From: an uncultured Fibrobacter sp.
GTDB lineage: Bacteria > Fibrobacterota > Fibrobacteria > Fibrobacterales > Fibrobacteraceae
DNA length: 33,459 nt
Reading direction: 5' to 3'
Assembly (NCBI RefSeq): GCF_900316465.1
Contig: NZ_ONDD01000028.1
Coordinates: forward strand, 1-33,459
Under the pieces are notes generated by a model that saw only the letters and a list, made by a program, of their open reading frames with translations, made no database searches and had not been told where the DNA came from. Positions 14,804 through 22,994 of this stretch are shown piece after piece (position 1 is the first letter of the stretch; each line of letters opens with the position of its first letter). A program made the translations under genes and the position numbers.

Positions 14804-17380
14804 ATGAAAAAGTTTAAGTTAAAACGTTGGATGCCCTTAAGCCCAGCCATTATCGTGGTTGCGGTTGCGGTAGTTATTCTTGTTGTTGTTTACGCCTTGG
14901 TCGCTCGCGAGGCCTATTTTAAACAGGTCGAAGAATCTATTGTGCAGAATACGCAGCGAATGTCTTCGGAATTGACCGAAAAGCTGAAATATGCAAAAAG
15001 CAGTATTAAGCTGGTGTCTTATTCCGTGTCCAAGAAAATGGATGGTCCGGAACTTCGCCGCCCGGAATCGGTATTCTTGTCAATGATGGGTGAGGTTCCC
15101 TTTTCAAAGATTGAATATATTCGAAAAGATGGCCTAAAGCTTTCTTATGACGAGGAACCGATTGATGTCTCTGAAAGCGATTTTTTCCGCCAGGGACTCA
15201 TGGGCCGGTCTGGCATTTGGATCGATTACAAGGCCAAAACCTTCAGTGAATCAAAAATCAACGTATTTACCCCGCTCTATTACAATAATTCCGTGATTGG
15301 CGTGATTTCGGGAATCTTGGGCGGTAAAAAAGACCTTTTGCCCTTGCTCAATAATACGGTGAATGGTGTGCAGACGGTGGTGCTTGTGTGCGATGGTGAA
15401 TTGAATATCATCGCCTCGAACATTGTCGAGAATGATTACGGAAAATCTTTTGAAAAACGTGCCCAGGAATTTTTCCCTGCGGATATTTTTGACATGTTCA
15501 AAAAGAATGCCGTTCTCAAGGAACCGAAGGCGTTTAGGTTTACTACGGAATATGGCACATCGATTGCGAGCGTGATGCCGGCAAACGAACTGGGGTGGTT
15601 CGTTGTACAAATGGTGCCGTACCATGTGCTGACAGGTGTAACCAAGGTAATTGTGCTAAAGTCGTTCTTTGCACTTTTCTTTGTTCTGCTTTTCTTTATC
15701 ATCTATATTCACTCAGTTTACCGTACCAATCGTCGCTTGCGTAGCGAATTAGAAGGTAAACACTTGAACGTCATCAATGCGCTTACGGATTCTTATGGAA
15801 GTGTCTTTGTCATTGATTCCAAGACTGGTCAAAGCGAAAGCTATTGCATTGACGAGAATGTGTCGCGTTACATGCAGGATGCCTTTGATAAGTCTCCGCA
15901 TTACGATCAACTGACGTCTCTGTATGTTAACCGTATGGTGCTGCTCGAAGATCGTCCGCTTTTTGATCGCGTTATCAATTTGGAACGCCTGAATCGTGAA
16001 TTCCTGAAGCGTAACCGTTTTGAATTCATTTACCGCATTTCTAGAGGCGGCGTCATTCATTACATGCAGGTTCATTATGTCAAGCCGTCCAAGGACCGCC
16101 CGGAATTTGTCATGGGTATCAAGCTTGTCGATGAATCCATGAATGCAGAACTTGAAAAACGCAAGGAACTGAACGAACAGCGCGTGGCGCTTGTGAAGGC
16201 GCTTGACCGCGCACAGCGTGCCGACAAGGCGAAGTCGAATTTCCTGTTCAATATTAGCCATGATATTCGAACTCCGATAAATGCGATTCTTGGCTATGGT
16301 ATTCTCGCCCAAAAGTATTTGCTGAACCTGAACTTGCCCGATTCCCAGACATCGATGCTGAATTACTATATGAGGGGTATTCAGTCGGCAGGTTCGCTTT
16401 TGCTCGATATGATCAATTCGGTCTTGAGTCTTACGACAATTGAATCGGGTTACGAAAAACTTGAAGAACACCCGGCGTTGACGGCAACGTTGAGCGAAGA
16501 CTTGATTACGACTTTTGAACAGACTGCAAGACAAAAGAATGTCATGCTGCAGGTCTCGCGCAATATCAAGTCCCGTTGCGTGTATGTCGATAAGGTGAAG
16601 TTCCATCAGATTCTTTTGAATATTGTGAGCAACGCCATCAAGTACACTCGTGCTGGCGGGCTTGTCCGCATTTCGTTGCGCGACTTGCCTCATGAAACTC
16701 AGGGAATGTGCTATATCGAAACGGTTGTTGAAGACACGGGCGTCGGAATTTCGGAAGAATTCTTGCCGAAGGTGTTTGAACTCTTTGAACGTGAACAGTC
16801 GGCGCTTACCCGCGGTATCGATGGAACCGGTCTTGGACTTAGCATTGTGAAAAAGCTGGTTGACCTGATGCGCGGAACGGTGAAGATTACAAGCCGAGTG
16901 GGCGAGGGTACCCGTGTCGTGGTTGTAACTCCGCACCAGATTGCCGATGACCAAGTAGAAGATGCTCCTGTCGAGGAATCTCCGTTTAAGAAATCCCTTA
17001 CTGGAAAGCGAATCCTTGTGGCCGATGACGATCCGCAAACGATTGAAATTGTCTCGAGTATGCTCCAAACGGCCAATGCCGATGTCGTTAGCGTCAATAA
17101 CGGTAACGACTGCTATCGAAAAATCGATATGTCTCCGGCAGGCTCGTTCGATGCCGTGCTGATGGATGTGAAAATGCCTAAGGGCGACGGCCTTGAAACG
17201 ACGGTTCGAATTCGTAAAATGGAAGACCGCCGTAAATCGAGATTGCCTATTATCGCCCTGTCGGCAAGTGCCTTTGAAGAAGAAAAACAAGCGGCATTCG
17301 ATGCCGGCGTGAATGGACACGTGACAAAGCCGATAGATTTTACGGAATTGTTCGCATTGATTACGCGCTTGTTGAAGTAG
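14804..17380 (+). CDS. Hybrid sensor histidine kinase/response regulator
   Basis: Membrane-bound signalling protein of 858 aa. Order: TM1 (about 14-34), a periplasmic region of about 245 residues with Cache-like traits (WIDYKAKTFSESKINVFTPLYY, NSVIGVISG), TM2 (about 283-304), and a PAS-like cytoplasmic region (about 320-440). Next is a HisKA domain with phosphorylatable H486 in FNISHDIRTPINAILGY, then HATPase_c with N610 (N box), G1 DTGVGIS (644-650) and G2 GTGLGLS. The C-terminal receiver domain has acidic pair D741/D742, phospho-acceptor D788 in VLMDVKMP and K842. There is no output domain, so the signal must pass on to another protein. The ligand is unknown and no partner regulator is adjacent. 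There is no clear Shine-Dalgarno before the ATG. Confidence 0.92.
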   Translation: MKKFKLKRWMPLSPAIIVVAVAVVILVVVYALVAREAYFKQVEESIVQNTQRMSSELTEKLKYAKSSIKLVSYSVSKKMDGPELRRPESVFLSMMGEVPFSKIEYIRKDGLKLSYDEEPIDVSESDFFRQGLMGRSGIWIDYKAKTFSESKINVFTPLYYNNSVIGVISGILGGKKDLLPLLNNTVNGVQTVVLVCDGELNIIASNIVENDYGKSFEKRAQEFFPADIFDMFKKNAVLKEPKAFRFTTEYGTSIASVMPANELGWFVVQMVPYHVLTGVTKVIVLKSFFALFFVLLFFIIYIHSVYRTNRRLRSELEGKHLNVINALTDSYGSVFVIDSKTGQSESYCIDENVSRYMQDAFDKSPHYDQLTSLYVNRMVLLEDRPLFDRVINLERLNREFLKRNRFEFIYRISRGGVIHYMQVHYVKPSKDRPEFVMGIKLVDESMNAELEKRKELNEQRVALVKALDRAQRADKAKSNFLFNISHDIRTPINAILGYGILAQKYLLNLNLPDSQTSMLNYYMRGIQSAGSLLLDMINSVLSLTTIESGYEKLEEHPALTATLSEDLITTFEQTARQKNVMLQVSRNIKSRCVYVDKVKFHQILLNIVSNAIKYTRAGGLVRISLRDLPHETQGMCYIETVVEDTGVGISEEFLPKVFELFEREQSALTRGIDGTGLGLSIVKKLVDLMRGTVKITSRVGEGTRVVVVTPHQIADDQVEDAPVEESPFKKSLTGKRILVADDDPQTIEIVSSMLQTANADVVSVNNGNDCYRKIDMSPAGSFDAVLMDVKMPKGDGLETTVRIRKMEDRRKSRLPIIALSASAFEEEKQAAFDAGVNGHVTKPIDFTELFALITRLLK

Positions 17381-17396
17381 TGGAATTTCCTTTTAA

Positions 17397-17404
17397 TAAA
17401 TTTG
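17397..17404 (+). promoter_or_regulatory. TAnnTTTG promoter box 4 bases before the permease start
   Basis: TAAATTTG, a perfect TAnnTTTG match, then TTGC and the ATG at 17409. No Shine-Dalgarno is present. It is in the 28-base gap after the kinase gene and would give the transporter pair its own, probably leaderless, transcript. Confidence 0.45.
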
Positions 17405-17408
17405 TTGC

Positions 17409-18488
17409 ATGAAAATTCGCCTGACACAAGAAACCTTGAATCGCCTGAAGCGCTTTCGCAAAAATAAGCGGGCGTTTTGGTCGTTAGTCGTGCTTGTGGT
17501 GGCGTACTTGTTGTCGCTCACGAGCCCTTGGACCGTTAACGATGAACCGCTCTTGATGCGCTACCAGGGGAAGACGTATTTCCCGGCATTTGTGCGTTAT
17601 AGTGATGCGGACTTTGGCGGAGAATACCAGACCGAAGCCGATTACAGCAAGCTGTTTGCCGCGGTGCGCGAATGCGAAGAAGATGCGGCCGAAGGCTTTA
17701 CGCGTGCTGGTGGCTGCCCCGAAATTTGGGCGATTATGCCCCCGATTGCGCATGATCCCTTGAAGGCGGATTTGAGCGAAGACGGAACACCTCCGTTTGC
17801 GCCGAGTGCAAGGCATTGGCTCGGAACCGACAGCAATGGCCGCGATGTGCTTGCCCGCTTGATTCACGGGTTCCGCATTTGCATTAGCTTCAGTTTGCTT
17901 TTGACGGTGCTGGGAACCTTCCTCGGCATTGTAATTGGCGGTATTCAAGGTTATCTCGGCAAGTTCTGGGATACAGGCATGCAGCGCTTTATTGAAATCT
18001 GGTCGTCGCTCCCGATGCTTTACGTAGTGATTTTGATCGGTAGCATTTATGGCCGCAGTTTCTGGCTTTTGATTTTGATTATGGCTGCGTTTAACTGGAT
18101 TTCTCTCAGCTATTACATGCGTGCGGAATTCTTGAAATTGCGTGGCATGACTTACGTGCAGTCGGCCAAGGTCTTGGGCATGGGACATCGCCATATTTTC
18201 TTCAAGGAAATCTTGCCGAATGCGATGACGCCTGTGGTCACGCTTTTCCCGTTCACGCTGATTGGCGGAATCGGAAGCTTGACATCGCTAGACTTTTTGG
18301 GCTTTGGCTTGCAACCGCCTACACCTAGCTGGGGCGAACTCATGAGCCAGGGACTCAATAACCTTTATGCACCGTGGATTTCTGTCAGTACGGTAGCCGC
18401 ACTCTTTGTAACGCTTCTCCTCACAACGTTCGTGGGCGAAGGCGTGCGTGATGCCATGGATCCCAAATCTGGAGACCGCTATTTATGA
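17409..18488 (+). CDS. YejE-like oligopeptide ABC transporter permease
   Basis: Inner-membrane permease of the peptide/microcin-type ABC importer family. The 359-aa protein resembles E. coli YejE along its length: an N-terminal RFRKNKRAFWSL helix, a large periplasmic loop with NDEPLLMRYQGKTYFPAF and SDADFGGEYQTEADY, then HWLGTDSNGRDVLARL opening the transmembrane domain. The EAA-type coupling region (RAEFLKLRGMTYVQSAKVLGM) and the end segment LTSLDFLGFGLQPPTPSWGEL follow. Four Cys/Glu-rich residues in the loop (ECEEDAAEG) are unusual. Its stop overlaps the start of the ATPase gene (ATGA). No YejA-type binding protein or YejB-type permease is next to it, so it must pair with products from elsewhere. 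Confidence 0.88.
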   Translation: MKIRLTQETLNRLKRFRKNKRAFWSLVVLVVAYLLSLTSPWTVNDEPLLMRYQGKTYFPAFVRYSDADFGGEYQTEADYSKLFAAVRECEEDAAEGFTRAGGCPEIWAIMPPIAHDPLKADLSEDGTPPFAPSARHWLGTDSNGRDVLARLIHGFRICISFSLLLTVLGTFLGIVIGGIQGYLGKFWDTGMQRFIEIWSSLPMLYVVILIGSIYGRSFWLLILIMAAFNWISLSYYMRAEFLKLRGMTYVQSAKVLGMGHRHIFFKEILPNAMTPVVTLFPFTLIGGIGSLTSLDFLGFGLQPPTPSWGELMSQGLNNLYAPWISVSTVAALFVTLLLTTFVGEGVRDAMDPKSGDRYL

Positions 18489-19492
18489 TTCCGGTTTTGC
18501 AGGTTCAGAATCTTTCGGTGGCTTTCGGGTTTGACAAGAATGGCAAACCCCGCGAAGGAATAACTCCGCTGCAGGTAACGGACAAGGTTTCGTTTGAAAT
18601 CAACCAGGGCGAATTCTTTGCGCTGGTGGGCGAGTCCGGCTGCGGAAAGAGCGTGACGGCCATGAGCATTTTGCGCTTGCTGCCGCAACCGAGTGCACAA
18701 ATCGTTGAAGGCTCGGTGCTTTATAAGGCCGACGATGACGCCACTCCGATTGATTTGGCTAAGCTCCCTTTGACGGGTCTGCAAAAGATTCGTGGTTCCG
18801 AAATCGCATGTATTTTCCAGGAACCCATGCAGGCCTTGAATCCGGTGGTGACAATCAAAAAGCAACTGCTGGAAGTCTTCAAGTTCTGTGGCATCAAGGG
18901 CGATAGCATTGCAACCATTCGTGAAATGCTGACTCTTGCAGGCTTCAAGGATATAGACCGCGTTCTGGATTCTTATCCGCATGAACTTTCGGGCGGCATG
19001 TTGCAGCGCGTGTGCATTGTGATGGCTCTGCTTTCTAAACCCAAGCTCATTATTGCCGACGAACCGACGACGGCCTTGGATGTGACGGTGCAGGCACAGG
19101 TGCTTGCGGTGCTCAAGGATATGGCTAATCGTACTGGAACGGCAGTCCTTTTGATTACGCATAATATGGGAATCGTGTCACAGTACGCCGACCGTGTGGC
19201 CGTGATGTATGCGGGGCGCATTGTGGAAACGGGTTCTGTTCGCGACGTGATTGACTCTCCGATGCACCCGTACACGCAGGGCTTGCTGGCGGCTATTCCC
19301 GAGAATCACAGCGACATGCGTACTATGAAGTCCATTCCGGGTTCTGTGCCGCATCCGCGTGATTTTGCAAAGGGATGCCGCTTTGCGGACCGCTGCGAAA
19401 AATGCACCGAACAGTGCCGCAGCGAAGTTGTTCCGCCAAAACAAAAAGCTTCGGGCTCGTCGAACCACGAAGCAAATTGTTTTATGATTTGA
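18485..19492 (+). CDS. Oligopeptide ABC transporter ATP-binding protein (OppD/DppD type)
   Basis: ATPase for peptide import; 335 aa. Walker A GESGCGKS (49-56), Q-loop IFQEPMQALNPV, signature LSGGMLQR, Walker B LIIADEPTTALD and the H-loop ITHNMG are intact. The C-terminal oligo_HPY extension has a Cys cluster (CRFADRCEKCTEQC), which in OppD/DppD relatives binds an iron-sulfur cluster or metal. It overlaps the permease by 4 bases (ATGA), so translation is coupled. E. coli YejF is a tandem ATPase of about 530 aa; here there is a single unit and the second ATPase is missing locally. Confidence 0.92.
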   Translation: MIPVLQVQNLSVAFGFDKNGKPREGITPLQVTDKVSFEINQGEFFALVGESGCGKSVTAMSILRLLPQPSAQIVEGSVLYKADDDATPIDLAKLPLTGLQKIRGSEIACIFQEPMQALNPVVTIKKQLLEVFKFCGIKGDSIATIREMLTLAGFKDIDRVLDSYPHELSGGMLQRVCIVMALLSKPKLIIADEPTTALDVTVQAQVLAVLKDMANRTGTAVLLITHNMGIVSQYADRVAVMYAGRIVETGSVRDVIDSPMHPYTQGLLAAIPENHSDMRTMKSIPGSVPHPRDFAKGCRFADRCEKCTEQCRSEVVPPKQKASGSSNHEANCFMI

Positions 19493-19569
19493 TTGAATTT
19501 TTTGTCACACGAATTCGAAAAAGCTAACGCCTTTTCAAAAAAAGTCTTAAACAGATTTTACGTTAGTAA

Positions 19570-19612
19570 AATCCCAATCGTGCGGCTCCAAAAGAATCTT
19601 GTTTCTGGGATT
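19570..19612 (-). terminator. Weak terminator candidate after cobB
   Basis: On the minus strand AATCCCA pairs with TGGGATT across a loop of about 29 bases and is followed by TTTAC. The stem overlaps the cobB stop codon. The long loop and short T run make it weak; it may be chance. Confidence 0.25.
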
Positions 19613-20312
19613 ACTTGAATTCCTTGCACCACTTGGGCACAATTTCTGTCGCCTTGCCTTCCACGAAAACATCCGTGTAAGGATCGCTTGTCGGAACTTC
19701 CAGATTCAAACATGTCACCTTGGCGCCAAAGCTCTTGGCAAAACTCTTGAAACCGGCGGCGGGGTAGACCACGCTACTCGTGCCGATGTACACGAATTCC
19801 TTGCAATTCCTTAAGGCGTCCTGGATTTCTTCCATGTAAAGCGGCTGCTCGCCAAAGAACACAATGTCCGGGCGGCTCATGCCGCCGCAGAACGGGCAAC
19901 GCGTATCCAGAGTTTCTTCGCCTTCAAAAATGAATTCATGCTTCGGATTCTTTTCGCAGGTGAGGCGCATCAAGTCGCCGTGCATGTGCAACACGCGCTT
20001 GGAACCGGCGCGTTCATGCAAGTTGTCTACGTTCTGCGTCACAAGCAAAAAGTCGTCGCCTAAGCGATCTTCAAGTTCTGCAAGCGCAAAGTGAGCGGCG
20101 TTGGGTTCGTGTTCCTTGAGTCCCTTGCGCAAGAAGTTGTAGAAATCCTTGACGCGTTTCTTGTCACGGTAGTAACCTTCGGGCGTGCACACGTCATCAA
20201 TGTTTTCGTGTTCCCACATGCCGTCGTTACCGCGGAAGGTGCGCAGTCCCGATTCTGCACTGATGCCGGCACCAGTCAAAACGACAAGTCTTGGGAATTT
20301 GGTCGAACTCAT
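19611..20312 (-). CDS. cobB: NAD-dependent protein deacylase (sirtuin, CobB type)
   Basis: Removes acyl groups from protein lysines using NAD. The 233-aa protein has the NAD-binding motifs GAGISAESGLRTFRG and TQNVDNLHERAG, the catalytic His111 in HMHG, and a small zinc module with C119, C139 and C142; a fourth ligand is not obvious. Length and NAAHFALAELEDRLGDDFLLVTQN match E. coli CobB closely. In E. coli CobB the acyl-pocket pair is Y92/R95 (YxxR). Here Tyr58 is kept but the position of the Arg is Leu61, with Arg62 one residue later. The ATG overlaps the stop of the upstream peptidase gene (TAATG), so the two are co-translated. Confidence 0.9.
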   Translation of the reverse strand: MSSTKFPRLVVLTGAGISAESGLRTFRGNDGMWEHENIDDVCTPEGYYRDKKRVKDFYNFLRKGLKEHEPNAAHFALAELEDRLGDDFLLVTQNVDNLHERAGSKRVLHMHGDLMRLTCEKNPKHEFIFEGEETLDTRCPFCGGMSRPDIVFFGEQPLYMEEIQDALRNCKEFVYIGTSSVVYPAAGFKSFAKSFGAKVTCLNLEVPTSDPYTDVFVEGKATEIVPKWCKEFK

Positions 20313-21697
20313 TAGCAGATTCCTCCAAAGAAAAGGGTTTCAGCTACAATGCCGTGTTCAAAGTCAGGCAGGTAAAGGCTTTCATTTTCGCCGTGGGCGT
20401 TGCATTCGGGGTCTTCGAGGCCCGTTAGCAAAATAGGAATGTCACCGAAGGTGTTGCGGAACAGTTCTGCACCCGGAATGCTTGCGCCGCAGCCGATAAA
20501 CTTGGTTTCGGCGTTGTAGGCGGTGGCCATGGATTCACTCATTTTCTTGAAGAACGGGTGAGCTGTATCGGTCACGAAGGGGTTGGCTCCGTCTTCGGTT
20601 ACGATGCTACACTGAAGGCCGTAGGGCACTTGGGCCTGCAAGAATTCGACCAGTTGCTGGGTCGCCACATCGGCATCCATGCCGGGGGCGAGTCGAATGC
20701 CGATGCGTGCGTATGCGCTGTTCTGCAAAACATTGCCAGCGTTCGTGCGGCTTCCGACTTCCATCGCGGTCACCACAATGGAGGGCCTGCGCCACAGCGA
20801 CAAGAGGATTTCGTCTTCAGGGACTTTGAGCTTCACGCTTTCCAGAATGCCGCCGTCGTTTCTGAAAATCTTCTCGGTCATGCCGAGGCTCTTGTAAGAG
20901 GCAAGTTCCGCTTCGGTCGGAGGCACGAGCGTGTCTTCAAAATTCGGAATCAAGATATTGCCCTTGCCGTCGGTAAGGCTTGCAATCATGCGGCAAAGCA
21001 CCTGGCCGGGGTCAGGAATCGGGCCCGACCAGCTTCCGGAATGGAGCGGAGCCTTGGTCGCCTTGAGTTCCACATTCACTGCACTCATGCCGCGGAGCGT
21101 CGTCGTAATCGAGGGCGTTCCCTTGGCGAAGTTTCCGAGGTCTGCTACAATCACGGCGTCGCACTTTAAAAGTTCGGCGTTCTTTTTCAAGATGACTTCA
21201 AATCCGGCACTTCCGGATTCTTCTTCGCCTTCAATCAAAAACTTGAGGTTCGGACCGTCATTCTTTTTCCAGGCGCGCACCTGTTCAAGGGCGGCCAGGT
21301 GGGTCACGATGCCTGCTTTGTCGTCGGCCGTGCCGCGACCATAGAGTCGGTCGCCCTGGAGGCTCGCTTCAAAAGGCTTGGTGTTCCAGAGAGCTTCGCG
21401 CATGGGGGGCTGCACATCGTGGTGGGCGTACAAAAGTACCGTCGGCTTGTCGGGGCTGGTCAAGCTTTCGCCGTATACAGACGGGCGACCGCTTGGCGGC
21501 AGCAAAAATTGCACGTTGGTTAGTCCTGCGTCCAAAAAAAGCTGCTTCACGGCTTCTGCGGATTCCAGCACGTATTTTTGGTCAAAATTGTCAAAACTGA
21601 TGGAGGGAATACTCACCAGATCGCTTAAGGTCTTGATGTATTCCGGCATTTTCGTGTGTATTGCCGAGACAATAGAATCAATCGTTTTCTGTTCCAT
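20312..21697 (-). CDS. M20 family metallo-dipeptidase
   Basis: Cytoplasmic di-zinc exopeptidase of the M20 dipeptidase (CNDP-like) group, releasing amino acids from dipeptides. The frame opens at 21754, but the ATG at 21697 (MEQKTIDSIV) has GAGGG upstream and removes an unlikely 19-residue leader, giving 461 aa, normal for the family. Zinc and catalytic residues are visible: H92 and D94 in YAHHDVQPP, bridging D125 in GTADDKAG, E158/E159 in EGEEESGS, an Asp in VADLGNF, and the late His in NAHGENESL. It forms a two-gene operon with the sirtuin gene, which begins at its stop codon. Confidence 0.92.
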   Translation of the reverse strand: MEQKTIDSIVSAIHTKMPEYIKTLSDLVSIPSISFDNFDQKYVLESAEAVKQLFLDAGLTNVQFLLPPSGRPSVYGESLTSPDKPTVLLYAHHDVQPPMREALWNTKPFEASLQGDRLYGRGTADDKAGIVTHLAALEQVRAWKKNDGPNLKFLIEGEEESGSAGFEVILKKNAELLKCDAVIVADLGNFAKGTPSITTTLRGMSAVNVELKATKAPLHSGSWSGPIPDPGQVLCRMIASLTDGKGNILIPNFEDTLVPPTEAELASYKSLGMTEKIFRNDGGILESVKLKVPEDEILLSLWRRPSIVVTAMEVGSRTNAGNVLQNSAYARIGIRLAPGMDADVATQQLVEFLQAQVPYGLQCSIVTEDGANPFVTDTAHPFFKKMSESMATAYNAETKFIGCGASIPGAELFRNTFGDIPILLTGLEDPECNAHGENESLYLPDFEHGIVAETLFFGGIC

Positions 21698-21805
21698 TTT
21701 AGGCCCTCTTTCGCTTAAACAAAATAGAAAACGAATTCCCAAATGGTCGCCCAAGGGTGATATTTTCTATTTTTTTTGATATAAGTTTCGGCAAAAGGAA
21801 TTCCC

Positions 21806-22993
21806 ATGTCTTTCAACTGCGTGAATCACGAATATTACCTGAACTTTGGCGACCGTGTTTTGGCGCTCATTCGCCGCATTTTTCACAAATATCCCGAATT
21901 CCGCCACGATTCTTTGAAACATGTGGCTAGGTTTGCCCCGTATATCCCGTTTATGGGCGGGCGTCCGGACTTGAGTAAGACTCTCAAGCGCGTCATTACC
22001 TTCCCGGACCATAGCAATTCCCTGTACCTCGGTTGCCCCATTATTTTGGCGGCCGGTGCCAACAAGACTGCCAAGCGCATTTGCGACTATGCCAACATGG
22101 GCTTTGGCGGCATTTCCGTAGGAACCGCCACCCGCAAGTTCCGTGAAGGCAACACGCACCGCCCGCGTATCGGTTTTCTTGAAAATGACCGCGCAATTCA
22201 CAATAGCATGGGCCTCAACAACGAAGGCGTCGAAGTCATTGCTCGCCGTGTCGACGAACAGTTGACCAAGGCTCACAAGGTGGGGCTTTGCGTGGGTGTG
22301 TCCGTGGCAGAAACCCCGGGTCTTACCGATGACGAAGAAAAGCTGAAGGACTTGCTCGAAAGTTTTGCCATCGCCTACAAGGCGGGCGACTTTATCGAAA
22401 TCAATTTGAGCTGCCCCAATACCGGTGAATCCCGTGTAGATATGGACTTGTCGCTGACCGAGCGCATTTTCGGTGAAATCATGAAATACCGCAATGCCCA
22501 GGCAATTCGCAAGGCCGTGTATGCCAAGATTAGCCCCGACCTGTCGGAACGTCACTTGGTGAACGTCATGGACATGATCGTGCGTACGGGCGTAAACGGT
22601 GTGGTGGTGGGCAATACGTACCCGACCAAAAAGATGAGCGAACTCCCGGTGGAATCCAAGCTTGAAAACTTGACTCCGCTTCGCGCCGACGGTGACTGTG
22701 GCGGCATGTCGGGTAGACCGCTCTACGAAAACATGATGTGGAACGTGACCTATATCCGCAAGCATTACCCCCAGATTAGCGTGATTGCCTGCGGCGGTAT
22801 TGACCACGGGTTCAAGATTTTTGACCTCATCAAGCTTGGTGTTGATGCGGTGGAATGCTACTCGGTGGTGGCCTTCCGCTGGATGGCGGCACATGCCATG
22901 CGTAAGGAACTTGAAGCGGCCCTATTTGAAACGGGCTACAAGACGCTTGCGGACTACGACGACCACAACCCCAAGCAAACGAAAGCAGTGTAA
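21806..22993 (+). CDS. Dihydroorotate dehydrogenase-like flavoprotein (mixed class 1/class 2 features)
   Basis: Probable pyrimidine-synthesis enzyme oxidising dihydroorotate to orotate with FMN. The 395-aa protein has the class 2 layout: an N-terminal helical extension (about 1-60), then LGCPIILAAGANKTAKRI, GGISVGTATRKFREGN..RPRIGFLEND and NSMGLNNEG. The later FMN-site segments KISPDLSE, GVVVGNTYP, GGMSGRPLYENMM and ACGGID are also present. The active-site loop, however, reads INLSCPNTG with Cys203 where class 2 enzymes have the catalytic Ser (NISSPNT); Cys is the class 1 base. The class 2 NIGKN segment is replaced by VSVAET. AAGGAA precedes the ATG. It may be a divergent PyrD or a relative with another substrate. 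Confidence 0.75.
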   Translation: MSFNCVNHEYYLNFGDRVLALIRRIFHKYPEFRHDSLKHVARFAPYIPFMGGRPDLSKTLKRVITFPDHSNSLYLGCPIILAAGANKTAKRICDYANMGFGGISVGTATRKFREGNTHRPRIGFLENDRAIHNSMGLNNEGVEVIARRVDEQLTKAHKVGLCVGVSVAETPGLTDDEEKLKDLLESFAIAYKAGDFIEINLSCPNTGESRVDMDLSLTERIFGEIMKYRNAQAIRKAVYAKISPDLSERHLVNVMDMIVRTGVNGVVVGNTYPTKKMSELPVESKLENLTPLRADGDCGGMSGRPLYENMMWNVTYIRKHYPQISVIACGGIDHGFKIFDLIKLGVDAVECYSVVAFRWMAAHAMRKELEAALFETGYKTLADYDDHNPKQTKAV

Positions 22994-22994
22994 T

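Noticed and set aside
17060..17400. Separate response regulator gene
   Set aside because: The receiver domain is continuous in frame with the kinase; there is no break or new start.
22785..22994. Longer N-terminus for the PDZ-thioredoxin protein
   Set aside because: It lies inside the upstream enzyme gene, and the ATG at 22995 directly begins a signal peptide.
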